From positions 1 through 42,952 of the forward strand of contig NZ_WEZG01000020.1 of NCBI RefSeq assembly GCF_009176975.1: 42,952 nt of DNA, written 5' to 3'. Shown here piece by piece: positions 1 to 7,139 of the stretch. The first letter of the stretch is position 1. Every line of letters starts with the position of its first letter. This DNA is from Aureimonas psammosilenae. Lineage in GTDB: Bacteria > Pseudomonadota > Alphaproteobacteria > Rhizobiales > Rhizobiaceae. Below the pieces are notes generated by a model. That model saw only the letters and a list, made by a program, of their open reading frames with translations. It was not told the DNA's origin and did no database searches. A program made the position numbers and the translations under genes.

Positions 1-593
1 TCGAATTGCGCGGCATCCCCTGCCTGGCGCTCGAAGACGTTCCGCCGCAACGCAAGGGCTGTGCGGTGACGCGATCCTTCGGGGAGCCGGTGACGACGCT
101 CGCCGGGATGCTGGAGGCCGTCGCGGCCTACGCGACGAGGGCCGGGGAGAAGCTTCGCCGGCACGGGCTGGAAACGGATCACATGGCCGTCTTCATGCAC
201 ACGTCCGCCTTTCGTCCTGGGGACCGTCCTTATTCCGGTTCGACGGTCGTTCATCTGCCGGAAGCCTCGGCCGATACCCTCGATCTCGTCCGGGCGGCCA
301 AGCGCGGCGCTCGGGCGATCTGGCGGGACGGCTATCGCTATGCCAAGGCCGGCATCGTCATGACGGACCTCGTTCCCGCCGGGACGGCGCAACGGCCCTT
401 GTTTGACGCCCGCGACCGCGAAAGGTCGGACAAGCTCATGACGGCGATCGACGCGGTGAACGGCAAGTTCGGCCGTGGAACGATCATGCCGGCGGCGGCC
501 GGGATCAAACAGAAGTGGGCGACGAAATTCGAAATGCGGACGCCTCGATACACGACACGGATCAAGGAAATTCCTCGGGTAGCGGCAGAATGA
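1..593 (+). CDS. umuC: DNA polymerase V catalytic subunit UmuC, C-terminal part
   Basis: This is the 3' part of umuC. The reading frame continues from 42119-42803 across the circle junction (one codon is split as C|TC), giving a 425-residue protein. UmuC is a Y-family polymerase that copies past DNA lesions together with processed UmuD. The part here covers the little-finger region and the C-terminal tail, including the conserved run NGKFGRGT and the ending RYTTRIKEIP that are typical of plasmid and chromosomal UmuC. It converges on the gene at 601-1017 with only 7 bases between them. The family call is secure; only the split is an effect of where the circle was opened. Confidence 0.95.
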   Translation, partial: ELRGIPCLALEDVPPQRKGCAVTRSFGEPVTTLAGMLEAVAAYATRAGEKLRRHGLETDHMAVFMHTSAFRPGDRPYSGSTVVHLPEASADTLDLVRAAKRGARAIWRDGYRYAKAGIVMTDLVPAGTAQRPLFDARDRERSDKLMTAIDAVNGKFGRGTIMPAAAGIKQKWATKFEMRTPRYTTRIKEIPRVAAE

Positions 594-600
594 AAACCGT

Positions 601-1017
601 CTACTTGTCGCCGGTCTCCATCGCCGTGACGGCGTTGAAAAGGGACTGCTCGGGGGATGCCTCGCAATAGGCTTTGACCTTACGAACCGCTGTGTCCAAG
701 CTCTTGTAGAAGAAATCGGCCTTCCCCGGCCGCCCTCGGTTCGTGCCGGTCATCATGCCGGCGATGAAGAAGACGCGGGTAGCGAAGTTGTTGTTGTAAT
801 ACGTGTTGAGGGGGGGATTCGACACTCTCGCCCGCGCCGCCTGTTCGTCTGCGTATGTTTGCAGAAAATCGGAACAGGTCAGGCTCATGTAGACGTGGAT
901 TCCAACGTTCCCGTCCGGCATCTGCTCATAGGCATCGGCTGATGAAACAGAAAGGCACAAAAACGCGAGGCAGGACGCAAGCTTCAAGGACGCCTCCAGA
1001 CGTTTCAACAGGATCAT
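601..1017 (-). CDS. Small periplasmic protein, HdeA/HdeB-like
   Basis: A 138-residue protein with a signal peptide (KLASCLAFLCLSVSSADA, cut near residue 29). The mature part has a Cys in SLTCSDFLQ, a central hydrophobic helix with a Gly (FFIAGMMTG), and a second Cys in KAYCEASPEQSL. This two-cysteine layout with an alpha-helical core resembles the HdeA/HdeB acid-stress chaperone family. The resemblance is by motif only, so the function is inferred. A palindrome (GGTAG-CGC-CTACC, 1023-1034) lies just before the start codon and could be an operator or could hide the weak ribosome site. It converges on umuC. Confidence 0.6.
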   Translation of the reverse strand: MILLKRLEASLKLASCLAFLCLSVSSADAYEQMPDGNVGIHVYMSLTCSDFLQTYADEQAARARVSNPPLNTYYNNNFATRVFFIAGMMTGTNRGRPGKADFFYKSLDTAVRKVKAYCEASPEQSLFNAVTAMETGDK

Positions 1018-1091
1018 CTTAAGGTAGCGCCTACCAAAAAGAGACCGGCCTTGCAGCCGATCCCTTGGAATTTCCGTCCAAAGGTGGGGAC

Positions 1092-1190
1092 TTAGAACAG
1101 GAAATCCGCGTTGGTCAGGTGAAGGTTGCCGCCGCCGATCAAGGTCACGAAGCTGTCCGCATCGCTCACGAGGAGGTCCGCCCCGACCGA
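1092..1190 (-). pseudogene. Remnant of an RTX protein C-terminus
   Basis: On the minus strand this stretch reads SVGADLLVSDADSFVTLIGG and then ends in NADFLF followed by a stop. It is clearly similar to the last residues of the protease encoded at 1822-4434 (SGADLIVADADSFVTIVGG ... DHDFFL). Nothing upstream in the frame matches the rest of that protein, and no start codon with a ribosome site is seen. It is therefore the tail of a lost paralogue, or a decayed duplication of the 3' end of the protease gene. About 33 codons are left. Confidence 0.7.
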
Positions 1191-1301
1191 ATTGGGTGAT
1201 GATTCATCATGATGATGATTTACTGAGCGGAACGGTGGGGCGCACCTGCGATCGCCAAATCGAGCGTCCTAAACCCGCGTCATCGGGAACCGGAAGAAGA
1301 A

Positions 1302-1329
1302 GCCGCCCGCGTCATCGGGCGGCTTTTTT
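1302..1329 (+). terminator. Rho-independent terminator, plus strand
   Basis: Perfect 8-bp stem GCCGCCCG/CGGGCGGC with a 6-base loop, followed by six T. No plus-strand protein gene ends nearby. A 14-bp direct repeat (CCCGCGTCATCGGG) occurs at 1274-1287 and again inside this hairpin at 1306-1319. A short untranslated transcript between about 1200 and 1329 is possible but unproven. Confidence 0.6.
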
Positions 1330-1351
1330 CGTTTCGGGGTCGGACATGGAA

Positions 1352-1374
1352 AAGGCCCGGCATTGCCGAGCCTT
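1352..1374 (-). terminator. Terminator of the 48-aa membrane protein gene
   Basis: Inverted repeat AAGGCCCGGC/GCCGAGCCTT with a 3-base loop; on the minus strand it is followed by TTCC. It lies 6 bases after the stop codon of the small gene at 1381-1527. Confidence 0.55.
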
Positions 1375-1380
1375 CCGCAT

Positions 1381-1527
1381 TCAAACAATGGGAGGAACGC
1401 CGTGAAGGGCGAGAACCAGGATCACGACAAGGGCGGCGAGGCCGAGGATGGTGGCCGCGCAAATTGCGACCGTGCCATCCGCTCTGATTTCGAGGTTTGA
1501 AAATGACTTGAAGATAAACTTTAACAT
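1381..1527 (-). CDS. 48-residue single-pass membrane protein
   Basis: A short gene: MLKFIFKSFSNLEIRADG, then a strongly hydrophobic segment (TVAICAATILGLAALVVILV, residues 19-38), then LALHGVPPIV and a stop. The start is supported by AAAGGA 6 bases upstream of the ATG, and a hairpin terminator follows the stop. The opposite strand also has an open frame here, but its product is a charged shadow. The protein has a cytoplasmic basic N-terminus and one membrane helix; no family is recognised. It resembles in design, though not in sequence, the 50-residue protein at 6032-6184. Confidence 0.65.
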   Translation of the reverse strand: MLKFIFKSFSNLEIRADGTVAICAATILGLAALVVILVLALHGVPPIV

Positions 1528-1770
1528 ATTGATTCCTTTATGAAATTGGGTTCATGACGAACTCCGTTCGTTGGTTTTGTGGATGTAGGGCGGTGAGTTC
1601 CCATCCTACATATACTAATATAACACGACATTTACTTAAATGTCAAGCATCTTTTAGCAACGTCGAAATTATCGGCGTTTCTAATAGTATATATGCTTCT
1701 CCCGATCTCGGGGTTGGCGATCGGATTCGAAGGAAGGCTCTCGTCTGCCGGAATCGTCGCTGACGGCATA
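1528..1770. promoter_or_regulatory. AT-rich intergenic region with a perfect palindrome
   Basis: No gene is seen here. The segment is AT-rich compared with its surroundings and lies upstream of the small minus-strand gene at 1381-1527. It holds a perfect 8-bp inverted repeat, GACATTTA-ct-TAAATGTC (1627-1644), and a shorter pair ATGTAGG/CCTACAT. These look like promoter and operator sequences, but no regulator can be named. Confidence 0.4.
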
Positions 1771-1797
1771 GAAAAGGGCCGGCATCGCTGCCGGCCC
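1771..1797 (-). terminator. Terminator of the RTX protease gene
   Basis: Nine-base-pair stem GGGCCGGCA/TGCCGGCCC with a 4-base loop (1776-1797); on the minus strand it is followed by TTTTC. It lies 25 bases beyond the stop codon of the protease gene. Confidence 0.75.
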
Positions 1798-1821
1798 CGG
1801 TCGTCGCCATGGTGAAAAGGA

Positions 1822-4434
1822 TCAGAGGAAGAAGTCATGATCCATGAGGACGAGGCTCTTCCCGCCGACGATCGTCACGAAGCTATCCGCGTCCGCCACG
1901 ATCAGGTCCGCGCCGGAGGTCCGGACGGACAGGTGCGCGAGGTCCATTCCTTTGCCGAAATCGAGGAGGTCTTCGCCCTGACGGAAATCGAGGATGCGAT
2001 CGGACCCGCTCGCGCCACGGAAAACGAAGGTGTCGGCCCCGGCATAGCCTTTCAAGGTGTCATTGCCGGCCCCGCCCTCGATGCGGTTCGCCAACTCGTT
2101 GCCGTAGAGAACGTCGTTGCCCTTGGTGCCGACGATGTTTTCGACGCCCTTCACGTTCCCCACGGAGTTGCCGACTGAGAAGACGGCACCCGAGGCCGAG
2201 AAGGTCACGGGGTATCCCGCCGCGAGGTCCGAAAAATCCAGCGTGTCGATGCCGGCCCCACCGTCGATCTTGTCAGCCCCATTGAGGGCGGACGAAACGA
2301 ACTTGAACACGTCGTTGCCGGCGGTGCCCACGAAGTTGTCCGCCTTGGTCGTCATCGTGAAGGTCGTTCCTCCCGAGGAAGTAGGGAGAGAGACAGGCAC
2401 CGTGACCGGCGCGGGGGTGACGACCGGTGCCGGAGCCGCGACGACAACCGGAGCAGGGACAGGAGCGACGACGGGCGCCGCCTTCGGGGCAAGGAGTCCC
2501 GCGAGGTCCACCAAGGCGTCAGCAAACGAGAACCGCTCGATATTATAGAGCATGTCGGTCCCATCCCGACCCGTCACCGTGTCGGCGATTTTGACCCATG
2601 CGCCGAGGGCGTCGGTGCCCTGCTGCACGACGTAATCCGCGATCCGGCCGATGAATCCGGCCGTGTCGGTGCCGGCTCCTCCGTCAAGCAAATCGTCGCC
2701 CCCTTTCCCGGAAAGGAAGTCGTTGCCACGCATCCCGACGAGGACGTTAGACGAGCCGTTTCCGACGAGGGTATCGGCGCCGTCGCCGGTCACGGCACTC
2801 TCGATCCCGGCGAGGATTTGGACCTTCCGCACCCCGTCGAACCAAATGCCGCCGTTTGCGGCGGACAGGTCGGCTTTGATGCTGCCGGTCTGACTGGCAA
2901 GGTTGATCCAGTCGGCCCCGCCGTTGTCGTCCGACAAGACGGCACGAGACGGATCGAGGGCGATCATTTTCGCGGCTTCGTTGGTGTAGTGATAGACGTT
3001 GTAATTCGAGGGCGCGGCCCCGTAGAGGTCCAGCTTGTAGCTCTGAAGAGTGCCGACGTTCCCGGTCTTGGTGTCCGTGATCCGGACGGACCAATCTCCG
3101 ACCGACGAGACGCCGCGAACGGCCTCGGCGCCGAAAGTCCAGGTCCAAGCACCGCCCCCGGCGGCGGTGCCGGACATGGCGTCCATAAGGATCGAGGAGG
3201 TTCCGTCCGGGCTGACAAGCTCCACCCGTAGCTCTTTGACGTTGGGATGGTCGAAAGTGAGAGTGAGGTCGGCATGTTCGACGGTCAAAGCATCGGCGAC
3301 CTTGATCCCGAGAACGGTCGTCCCGCCGTCCGCGAGGGCCTTGGAGACGGTCGCCGAGACGGTCGCCGAAAGCTCGTTACTGCTGATCTTCGGAACGCCG
3401 AAATAATGCCAAACCTCGGCGAAGCGGACGGCTTCGAAGGCGTCCACCTGACCGAATCCGACATCGTTGGAATAGTGCATCCCGCCGCCGTTGACGTTCA
3501 CGGCGCCGTTGATCTGCCACCCATATTCCATGCTGCCGGTCGCCTTCCCGCCGATGGTCGTCGGGGTCGTCTGGTCGGCAGTGATCGCAAGAATAGACTG
3601 CACGTCGCGCCACCCGAGGACGTTGTTTGAGGCGTCTAGCATGAGGTTGACGACGCCCGTCACGATCGGTGCGGCGGCTGACGTGCCGCCGAAAGTGTCG
3701 GTGTAGTTGCCGGCCTTGTAACCGGCGGAACCCGTCTCGTCGGTCGTGACGATGCCGTTCCCGCCGCCGTTCGAAGGTGCGGAAACGAGGAGTGAGGAAC
3801 CACGGTTGGAGTAGGACGCCACGTCGCCGTCCTGGCCGATCGCGCCCACGGTGATGCTGTACCTGGACGCTCCGAATTCGGAATTGTTGGCGCTTCGGTG
3901 GTCGTCGTTCCACTCGTTGCCGGCGGACTGGACGACGACGGTCCCGAGGCCGTTGCGCCCCGTGTCGGCCGCCACCTTGAGCGTGTCGGTGAAGGCTTTA
4001 CCGAAGGCGGTCGTCAGGCTGTCAGCGAAGGGGTCCGACCATCCCCATGAGGTGTTCACGGTGTCGAAATCGGCCATGTGACGCATCGCGGGAAGGAGGT
4101 TCGAACCGCCTGCGTTTCCAAAAACGTCGATACCCGCGAGACGGACACCAGGAGAAATCCCGATGCCGCCGATGCCGTTGCCGGCGGTCGCGGCGATGAT
4201 GCCAGCCACGGCCGTTCCATGGGTCGCGGAACCCATGTCGGGCGCCTGGGCGACGCCGCCGATCTTGAACTCAAGGGAAGCGTCGTAGGCGGCCGAGAGG
4301 TCTTCGTGGGTCCGCTGCACGCCGTCGTCAAAGACGCCGGTCGTCACGCCGGAGCCGTCGAACTCGCCGCCGAGGCGGTCAACGCCGATGACGGAAAGGT
4401 GCCACTGTTTCGAGAGGAGGGGATCGATCGTCAT
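1822..4434 (-). CDS. Secreted subtilisin-like protease with P-domain and RTX repeats
   Basis: An 870-residue protein. Residues about 1-340 form a peptidase S8 domain with the catalytic Asp in GVFDDG (D36), His in THGTAVAG (H72), oxyanion Asn in SAGNEW (N173) and Ser in GGTSAAAP (S252). Residues about 355-473 look like a proprotein-convertase P-domain (LRVELVSPDGT ... GDWSVRITD). Two sets of RTX nonapeptides follow (GNDFLSGKGGDDLLDGGAGTD near 570-590 and GNDVLYG...GGAGNDTLKG near 770-800), separated by a Pro/Val/Ala-rich linker. There is no N-terminal signal peptide, which fits type I secretion through a C-terminal RTX signal; no type I transporter is present, so host machinery must be used. 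A good ribosome site (GAGGATAATCT) precedes the ATG, and a terminator follows. Confidence 0.9.
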   Translation of the reverse strand: MTIDPLLSKQWHLSVIGVDRLGGEFDGSGVTTGVFDDGVQRTHEDLSAAYDASLEFKIGGVAQAPDMGSATHGTAVAGIIAATAGNGIGGIGISPGVRLAGIDVFGNAGGSNLLPAMRHMADFDTVNTSWGWSDPFADSLTTAFGKAFTDTLKVAADTGRNGLGTVVVQSAGNEWNDDHRSANNSEFGASRYSITVGAIGQDGDVASYSNRGSSLLVSAPSNGGGNGIVTTDETGSAGYKAGNYTDTFGGTSAAAPIVTGVVNLMLDASNNVLGWRDVQSILAITADQTTPTTIGGKATGSMEYGWQINGAVNVNGGGMHYSNDVGFGQVDAFEAVRFAEVWHYFGVPKISSNELSATVSATVSKALADGGTTVLGIKVADALTVEHADLTLTFDHPNVKELRVELVSPDGTSSILMDAMSGTAAGGGAWTWTFGAEAVRGVSSVGDWSVRITDTKTGNVGTLQSYKLDLYGAAPSNYNVYHYTNEAAKMIALDPSRAVLSDDNGGADWINLASQTGSIKADLSAANGGIWFDGVRKVQILAGIESAVTGDGADTLVGNGSSNVLVGMRGNDFLSGKGGDDLLDGGAGTDTAGFIGRIADYVVQQGTDALGAWVKIADTVTGRDGTDMLYNIERFSFADALVDLAGLLAPKAAPVVAPVPAPVVVAAPAPVVTPAPVTVPVSLPTSSGGTTFTMTTKADNFVGTAGNDVFKFVSSALNGADKIDGGAGIDTLDFSDLAAGYPVTFSASGAVFSVGNSVGNVKGVENIVGTKGNDVLYGNELANRIEGGAGNDTLKGYAGADTFVFRGASGSDRILDFRQGEDLLDFGKGMDLAHLSVRTSGADLIVADADSFVTIVGGKSLVLMDHDFFL

Positions 4435-4643
4435 AGATTATCCTCGACATGCAACCCACCCGATGCGTGTTGCTGACGACCACACTATAATAATATCCGC
4501 TTATCGTGGCTTAATCTGTCTTTTACAGTTTTATACATGCAAACAAATTTTGGGAACTGTGCTTTTTATCTTCTCGTGTCTTCGGTAGGACGTTCTATGA
4601 TAGAGCACGGATCAATTAGGATGGACAGGGAGAGGTGGAAGGG
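4435..4643. promoter_or_regulatory. Divergent promoter region
   Basis: A 209-base AT-rich gap between the protease gene (leftward) and a small secreted-protein gene (rightward). It contains several TATAAT-like stretches but no unambiguous -35/-10 pair and no coding sequence that I can support. Confidence 0.4.
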
Positions 4644-4964
4644 ATGAAGAAGAATAGGGCCGGCTTCGCCGTCATTTTCTTGACGATGCTTCCAGGGGCC
4701 GCCCTATCGGGCGAGGAAGGGCCGAAGGACCGGCCAAACCCTTCCCCCTATTCCCTCTCTCCCGTCCCTCGGGACGGAGCGCGGGCGACGACCGGTCTCG
4801 GTCTCGATCTCCCGCCGGACGCCGATCCGAAGGCGGATCAGAGGGAGCATGTCCGACAGAGCCGATACCTCACGCGGGCGGGGGTCCTAGCGCCTCTGCC
4901 GGCACCAGGCGAGCACCAGGCCGAAGGCGCGGGCGTCCCCGGCATGACACGTCATGAGAACTGA
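4644..4964 (+). CDS. Small secreted protein, unknown function
   Basis: A 106-residue protein. The start at MKKNRAGFAVIFLTML is chosen because it gives a classic signal peptide (cut after GAALS, about residue 22) and follows GAGAGGTGGAAGGG. An in-frame GTG three codons earlier is less likely. The mature part is rich in Pro, Arg and Glu with no recognised domain, and it includes the residues NPSPYSLSP encoded by one copy of the recurrent CCCTAYTCCCT motif. It is probably periplasmic or membrane-attached. It could be a poorly conserved or decaying gene. Confidence 0.45.
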   Translation: MKKNRAGFAVIFLTMLPGAALSGEEGPKDRPNPSPYSLSPVPRDGARATTGLGLDLPPDADPKADQREHVRQSRYLTRAGVLAPLPAPGEHQAEGAGVPGMTRHEN

Positions 4965-5067
4965 AAAGGCGACGATCGCAGGAAAGATGCTTTGTCACTT
5001 TCATAGTCACGGGCGACCATCATGCGACGGTCCCGCCGAGGGTGGGACGGCATGGAAGGAACATGGC

Positions 5068-5568
5068 ATGAAGATGCTGCTCGTCGCGACGATCTCCGTC
5101 GTCGCCCTCCTCTCGGGACCGGCCTCGGCGGCCTCGCCGGCATCGATCGCGGATCAAATACTCGACGCGAAAGAGGCGGTGGAAAAGGCCGAGACGGCGA
5201 AGGAAAGAGCCGAGGCGGCGATCAAGGCCGGACCCTTGATCTATCAATTCCGCAAGCTCCCGGCGCTCTGCGAGGCGGCCCGGCACGTCGATCAGGACGA
5301 CATCCAGAACAATATGTTCAACGTCTTGTCCTGCTGCGTGACGATTCCGGAAGGCGGTGGGAACGTGGCTGCGGGAAAAGCCCTGCTCACGATGGGGTGG
5401 ACGCCGAAAATCGATGCCGGAAAGGGTCGTCGCATCCTTCAAGCTGTCATCGACGAGGTTCGTGGTGAGATCGACAAGGGCGCGAAAGCGCCCATCACGG
5501 CACAGCTCGACAGTGCCGGCGAGACGTTGACGACGGCCTGTCTGGGAGCCGTCTCGAAGTACAACTAG
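5068..5568 (+). CDS. Secreted protein of unknown function
   Basis: A 166-residue protein starting MKMLLVATISVVALLSG, a clear signal peptide cut after ASA (about residue 21). GGAAGGA lies 7 bases before this ATG, so the longer in-frame extension upstream is rejected. The mature protein has an Ala/Glu/Lys helix (AKEAVEKAETAKERAEAAIK) and then a region with four Cys (PALCEAAR, VLSCCVTIP, TTACLGAV) that could form periplasmic disulfides. No family recognised. Its stop codon overlaps that of the convergent gene at 5565-5927 by three bases. Confidence 0.6.
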   Translation: MKMLLVATISVVALLSGPASAASPASIADQILDAKEAVEKAETAKERAEAAIKAGPLIYQFRKLPALCEAARHVDQDDIQNNMFNVLSCCVTIPEGGGNVAAGKALLTMGWTPKIDAGKGRRILQAVIDEVRGEIDKGAKAPITAQLDSAGETLTTACLGAVSKYN

Positions 5569-5927
5569 CGGCCCCGTCGCTGCGGGCGGACATAGGGCAC
5601 GGACGGAAGCTCCCTGGGCGGTTCGTCCGGGTCGCGAAGGCCACCCTCGATGACGGTCAAAGGCCCCGCCCCTGGCGGGAGGTCCGGCGGGATCGGACCT
5701 CGTTCGAGGTCCGGGAAATGTGCGCCGCACTTCGGTTCGTACTTCCGGTGCCCGTGCCACCACGGGCAATCCCCGGCGATCTCGCGAAGCACGTCCTCCA
5801 TCAGCATTTCCGACCCATGACGGGCTGCAAGACGGGCAAGGCGATACTCGCCCCGGCGGTGGCAAAACCGGCACTCGACCCGGACAAGGGTCCAAGGAAA
5901 TGAGGAAAGGCGAAGCGGATCGTCCAT
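5565..5927 (-). CDS. Zinc-ribbon protein, conserved in Rhizobiales
   Basis: About 120 residues. It carries CRFCHRRGEYRLARLAARHG, then LREIAGDCPWW, then KYEPKCGAHFPDL: a CxxC pair followed by two further Cys, the pattern of a small zinc-binding protein often seen in rhizobial and Methylobacterium genomes. The C-terminal part is Pro-rich with the motif GPLTVIEGG. The start at MDDPLRL is chosen because it agrees with the usual start of this family; a GTG ten codons upstream is possible, and neither has a strong ribosome site. A remnant of a second copy lies at 40745-40882. The function is unknown. Confidence 0.65.
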   Translation of the reverse strand: MDDPLRLSSFPWTLVRVECRFCHRRGEYRLARLAARHGSEMLMEDVLREIAGDCPWWHGHRKYEPKCGAHFPDLERGPIPPDLPPGAGPLTVIEGGLRDPDEPPRELPSVPYVRPQRRGR

Positions 5928-5971
5928 TCCGGCGAGGATAGAACGGAAAGAGAACACTGCAAGCGGACATG

Positions 5972-6001
5972 AAAAAAGCCGGCTCGGGTGGAGCCGGCTT
6001 T
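5972..6001 (-). terminator. Terminator of the 50-aa membrane protein gene
   Basis: Perfect 10-bp stem AAGCCGGCTC/GAGCCGGCTT with a 5-base loop; on the minus strand it runs into TTTTTTC. It follows the stop codon of the small gene at 6032-6184 by about 30 bases. Confidence 0.85.
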
Positions 6002-6031
6002 GAGGTGGTGGAAGCCTAAGCCTCCGGAGGG

Positions 6032-6184
6032 TTAGCCCTGCGCCTGGGCGGCTTCCGCCTCGGCTTTGGCCTGCTTGCTTTCGGCGTGAAGCTGGAGGGC
6101 TTTGACGCCGCCGTAGATAGCAAGCTGCGGTCCAATAAGGAGGAGGACGATCGGAACGCCGACGATGAGAAGAGCGAGAAACAC
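6032..6184 (-). CDS. 50-residue membrane protein
   Basis: A short gene with a GTG start preceded by AAAGGA (GAAAGGAAATCCC-GTG). The product begins MFLALLIVGVPIVLLLIGPQ, one membrane helix, continues LAIYGGVKALQLH and ends in an Ala/Glu/Lys/Gln-rich helix (ESKQAKAEAEAAQAQG), then TAA. A strong terminator follows. The layout (hydrophobic N-terminus, charged amphipathic tail) suggests an inner-membrane anchored micropeptide; no family is known to me. Confidence 0.65.
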   Translation of the reverse strand: MFLALLIVGVPIVLLLIGPQLAIYGGVKALQLHAESKQAKAEAEAAQAQG

Positions 6185-6284
6185 GGGATTTCCTTTCGTG
6201 CCAGGATGCTTCGTTGGTCTATTCTAGCCGAAGCGAGATTAAGTCGAATCCCTGTCGGGACATGGATTTCGAGAGAAGGTGGAA

Positions 6285-6301
6285 GAGGGCTTAACGCCCT
6301 C
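6285..6301 (-). terminator. Weak terminator-like hairpin
   Basis: GAGGGC-TTAAC-GCCCTC directly after the stop codon of the gene at 6304-6510. The T-run on the minus strand is short (TTCC), so termination strength is uncertain. A similar GAGGGC/GCCCTC hairpin occurs at 34733-34750. Confidence 0.4.
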
Positions 6302-6303
6302 CC

Positions 6304-6510
6304 TTATTCTTTCTCGGTCCTTTCGCGGAGGACGAGGCGGCCGTTGAGCGGGACGGCCGAGAGGGAGATGTTGAAGCCCTTGCCATCCTGGTGGCTCCAG
6401 GCCGCGCCGATCTTCGTCCAGTAGGCACTTTCACCCTCGCCCTCGACAACGAAAACCCCATGGGTGGGGAGGTTCGAGCGGCCCGTTTCGTTCTGCTTCG
6501 CCTTGCTCAT
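6304..6510 (-). CDS. Small conserved hypothetical protein
   Basis: A 68-residue protein starting MSKAKQNETGRSNLPTHG, with GGAAG seven bases before the ATG. The central block FVVEGEGESAYWTKIGAAW followed by HQDGKGFNISLSAVPLNGR resembles a small, very common alphaproteobacterial protein whose members end in a similar L-x-G-R-[IL]-V-L-R. The frame extends further upstream but that part is Arg/Pro-rich and unlikely to be translated. The role is unknown. It is probably a single-gene unit. Confidence 0.65.
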   Translation of the reverse strand: MSKAKQNETGRSNLPTHGVFVVEGEGESAYWTKIGAAWSHQDGKGFNISLSAVPLNGRLVLRERTEKE

Positions 6511-6797
6511 GTCCGGCTTCCTTCGATCTCTGGCCGCCCGATTGCGACCGTTCCGGGATGCGAGGACGACGGAAAGGAAAGGGACTAGCTGCCTCCCCGG
6601 AGGGGACGCCACGCGCTTGGGCATAAGCGGTCTCGATCGACCGTCGTAGCGACACCCGGCAAAACGGCGCTCGGGACTCTCGGGGATCTCTGGAAAGCCT
6701 GGACTTGGCGGTGAGGCTGGCGTGACGGGTCTCGCGCTACCGCCCTACGGGAAAAGTCGTGGTGGTGAGGGAATAGGGGGAGGGGTGGTTCTGGCGG
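6511..6797. other. Gene-poor spacer with one copy of the 11-bp motif
   Basis: No supported gene. The spacer separates the mobility operon end (6798) from the small gene at 6304-6510 and should contain the promoter of the latter. One copy of AGGGAATAGGG is at 6768-6778. Confidence 0.35.
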
Positions 6798-7139
6798 CTA
6801 CTCGTCGCCCTGCCCGATGGGTAGAACAAGGCTTCGTCCACACGCGACCCATGTCCGCGTCTCAAGGTCGATCGTCTGCGTGAGGTCCGGGCAGATAGGA
6901 CCGGAATAGACCTGCACATACGGATCGAAAATCCGTGCCTCTCCTTGACGGATAGAGACGATGAACGGGCCTTCCTCGGCGATCCAAACGGCTTCCGGCG
7001 CTTCGGAAATCCTGTCTTTCCAAATCGCGTGAATCGGAAGATCGGTCGTCCATGCCTGCACGAAACGAAGCGTCCGCGCCTCGGCCGAAGCCGGAGACAC
7101 GGACGCACCAAATGCGAGGATGAAGAGAAGGAGCCGCAT
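6798..7139 (-). CDS. Secreted protein, last gene of the coupling-protein operon
   Basis: A 113-residue protein beginning MRLLLFILAFGASVSPASA, a signal peptide cut near residue 19. The ATG overlaps the stop codon of the upstream gene (ATGA), which indicates translational coupling and fixes this start over a TTG one codon earlier. The mature part is mixed alpha/beta with two Cys (SGPICPDL and WVACGRSL) that could form a disulfide. No family recognised. Its place as the sixth gene of the operon with the coupling protein suggests a periplasmic role in conjugation or surface exclusion. Confidence 0.6.
   Translation of the reverse strand: MRLLLFILAFGASVSPASAEARTLRFVQAWTTDLPIHAIWKDRISEAPEAVWIAEEGPFIVSIRQGEARIFDPYVQVYSGPICPDLTQTIDLETRTWVACGRSLVLPIGQGDE

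Noticed and set aside
1-149. 149-bp direct repeat of the window ends as an insertion-sequence or phage terminal repeat
   Set aside because: It is in frame with umuC at both ends and joins the gene exactly, so it is circle-closure overlap.
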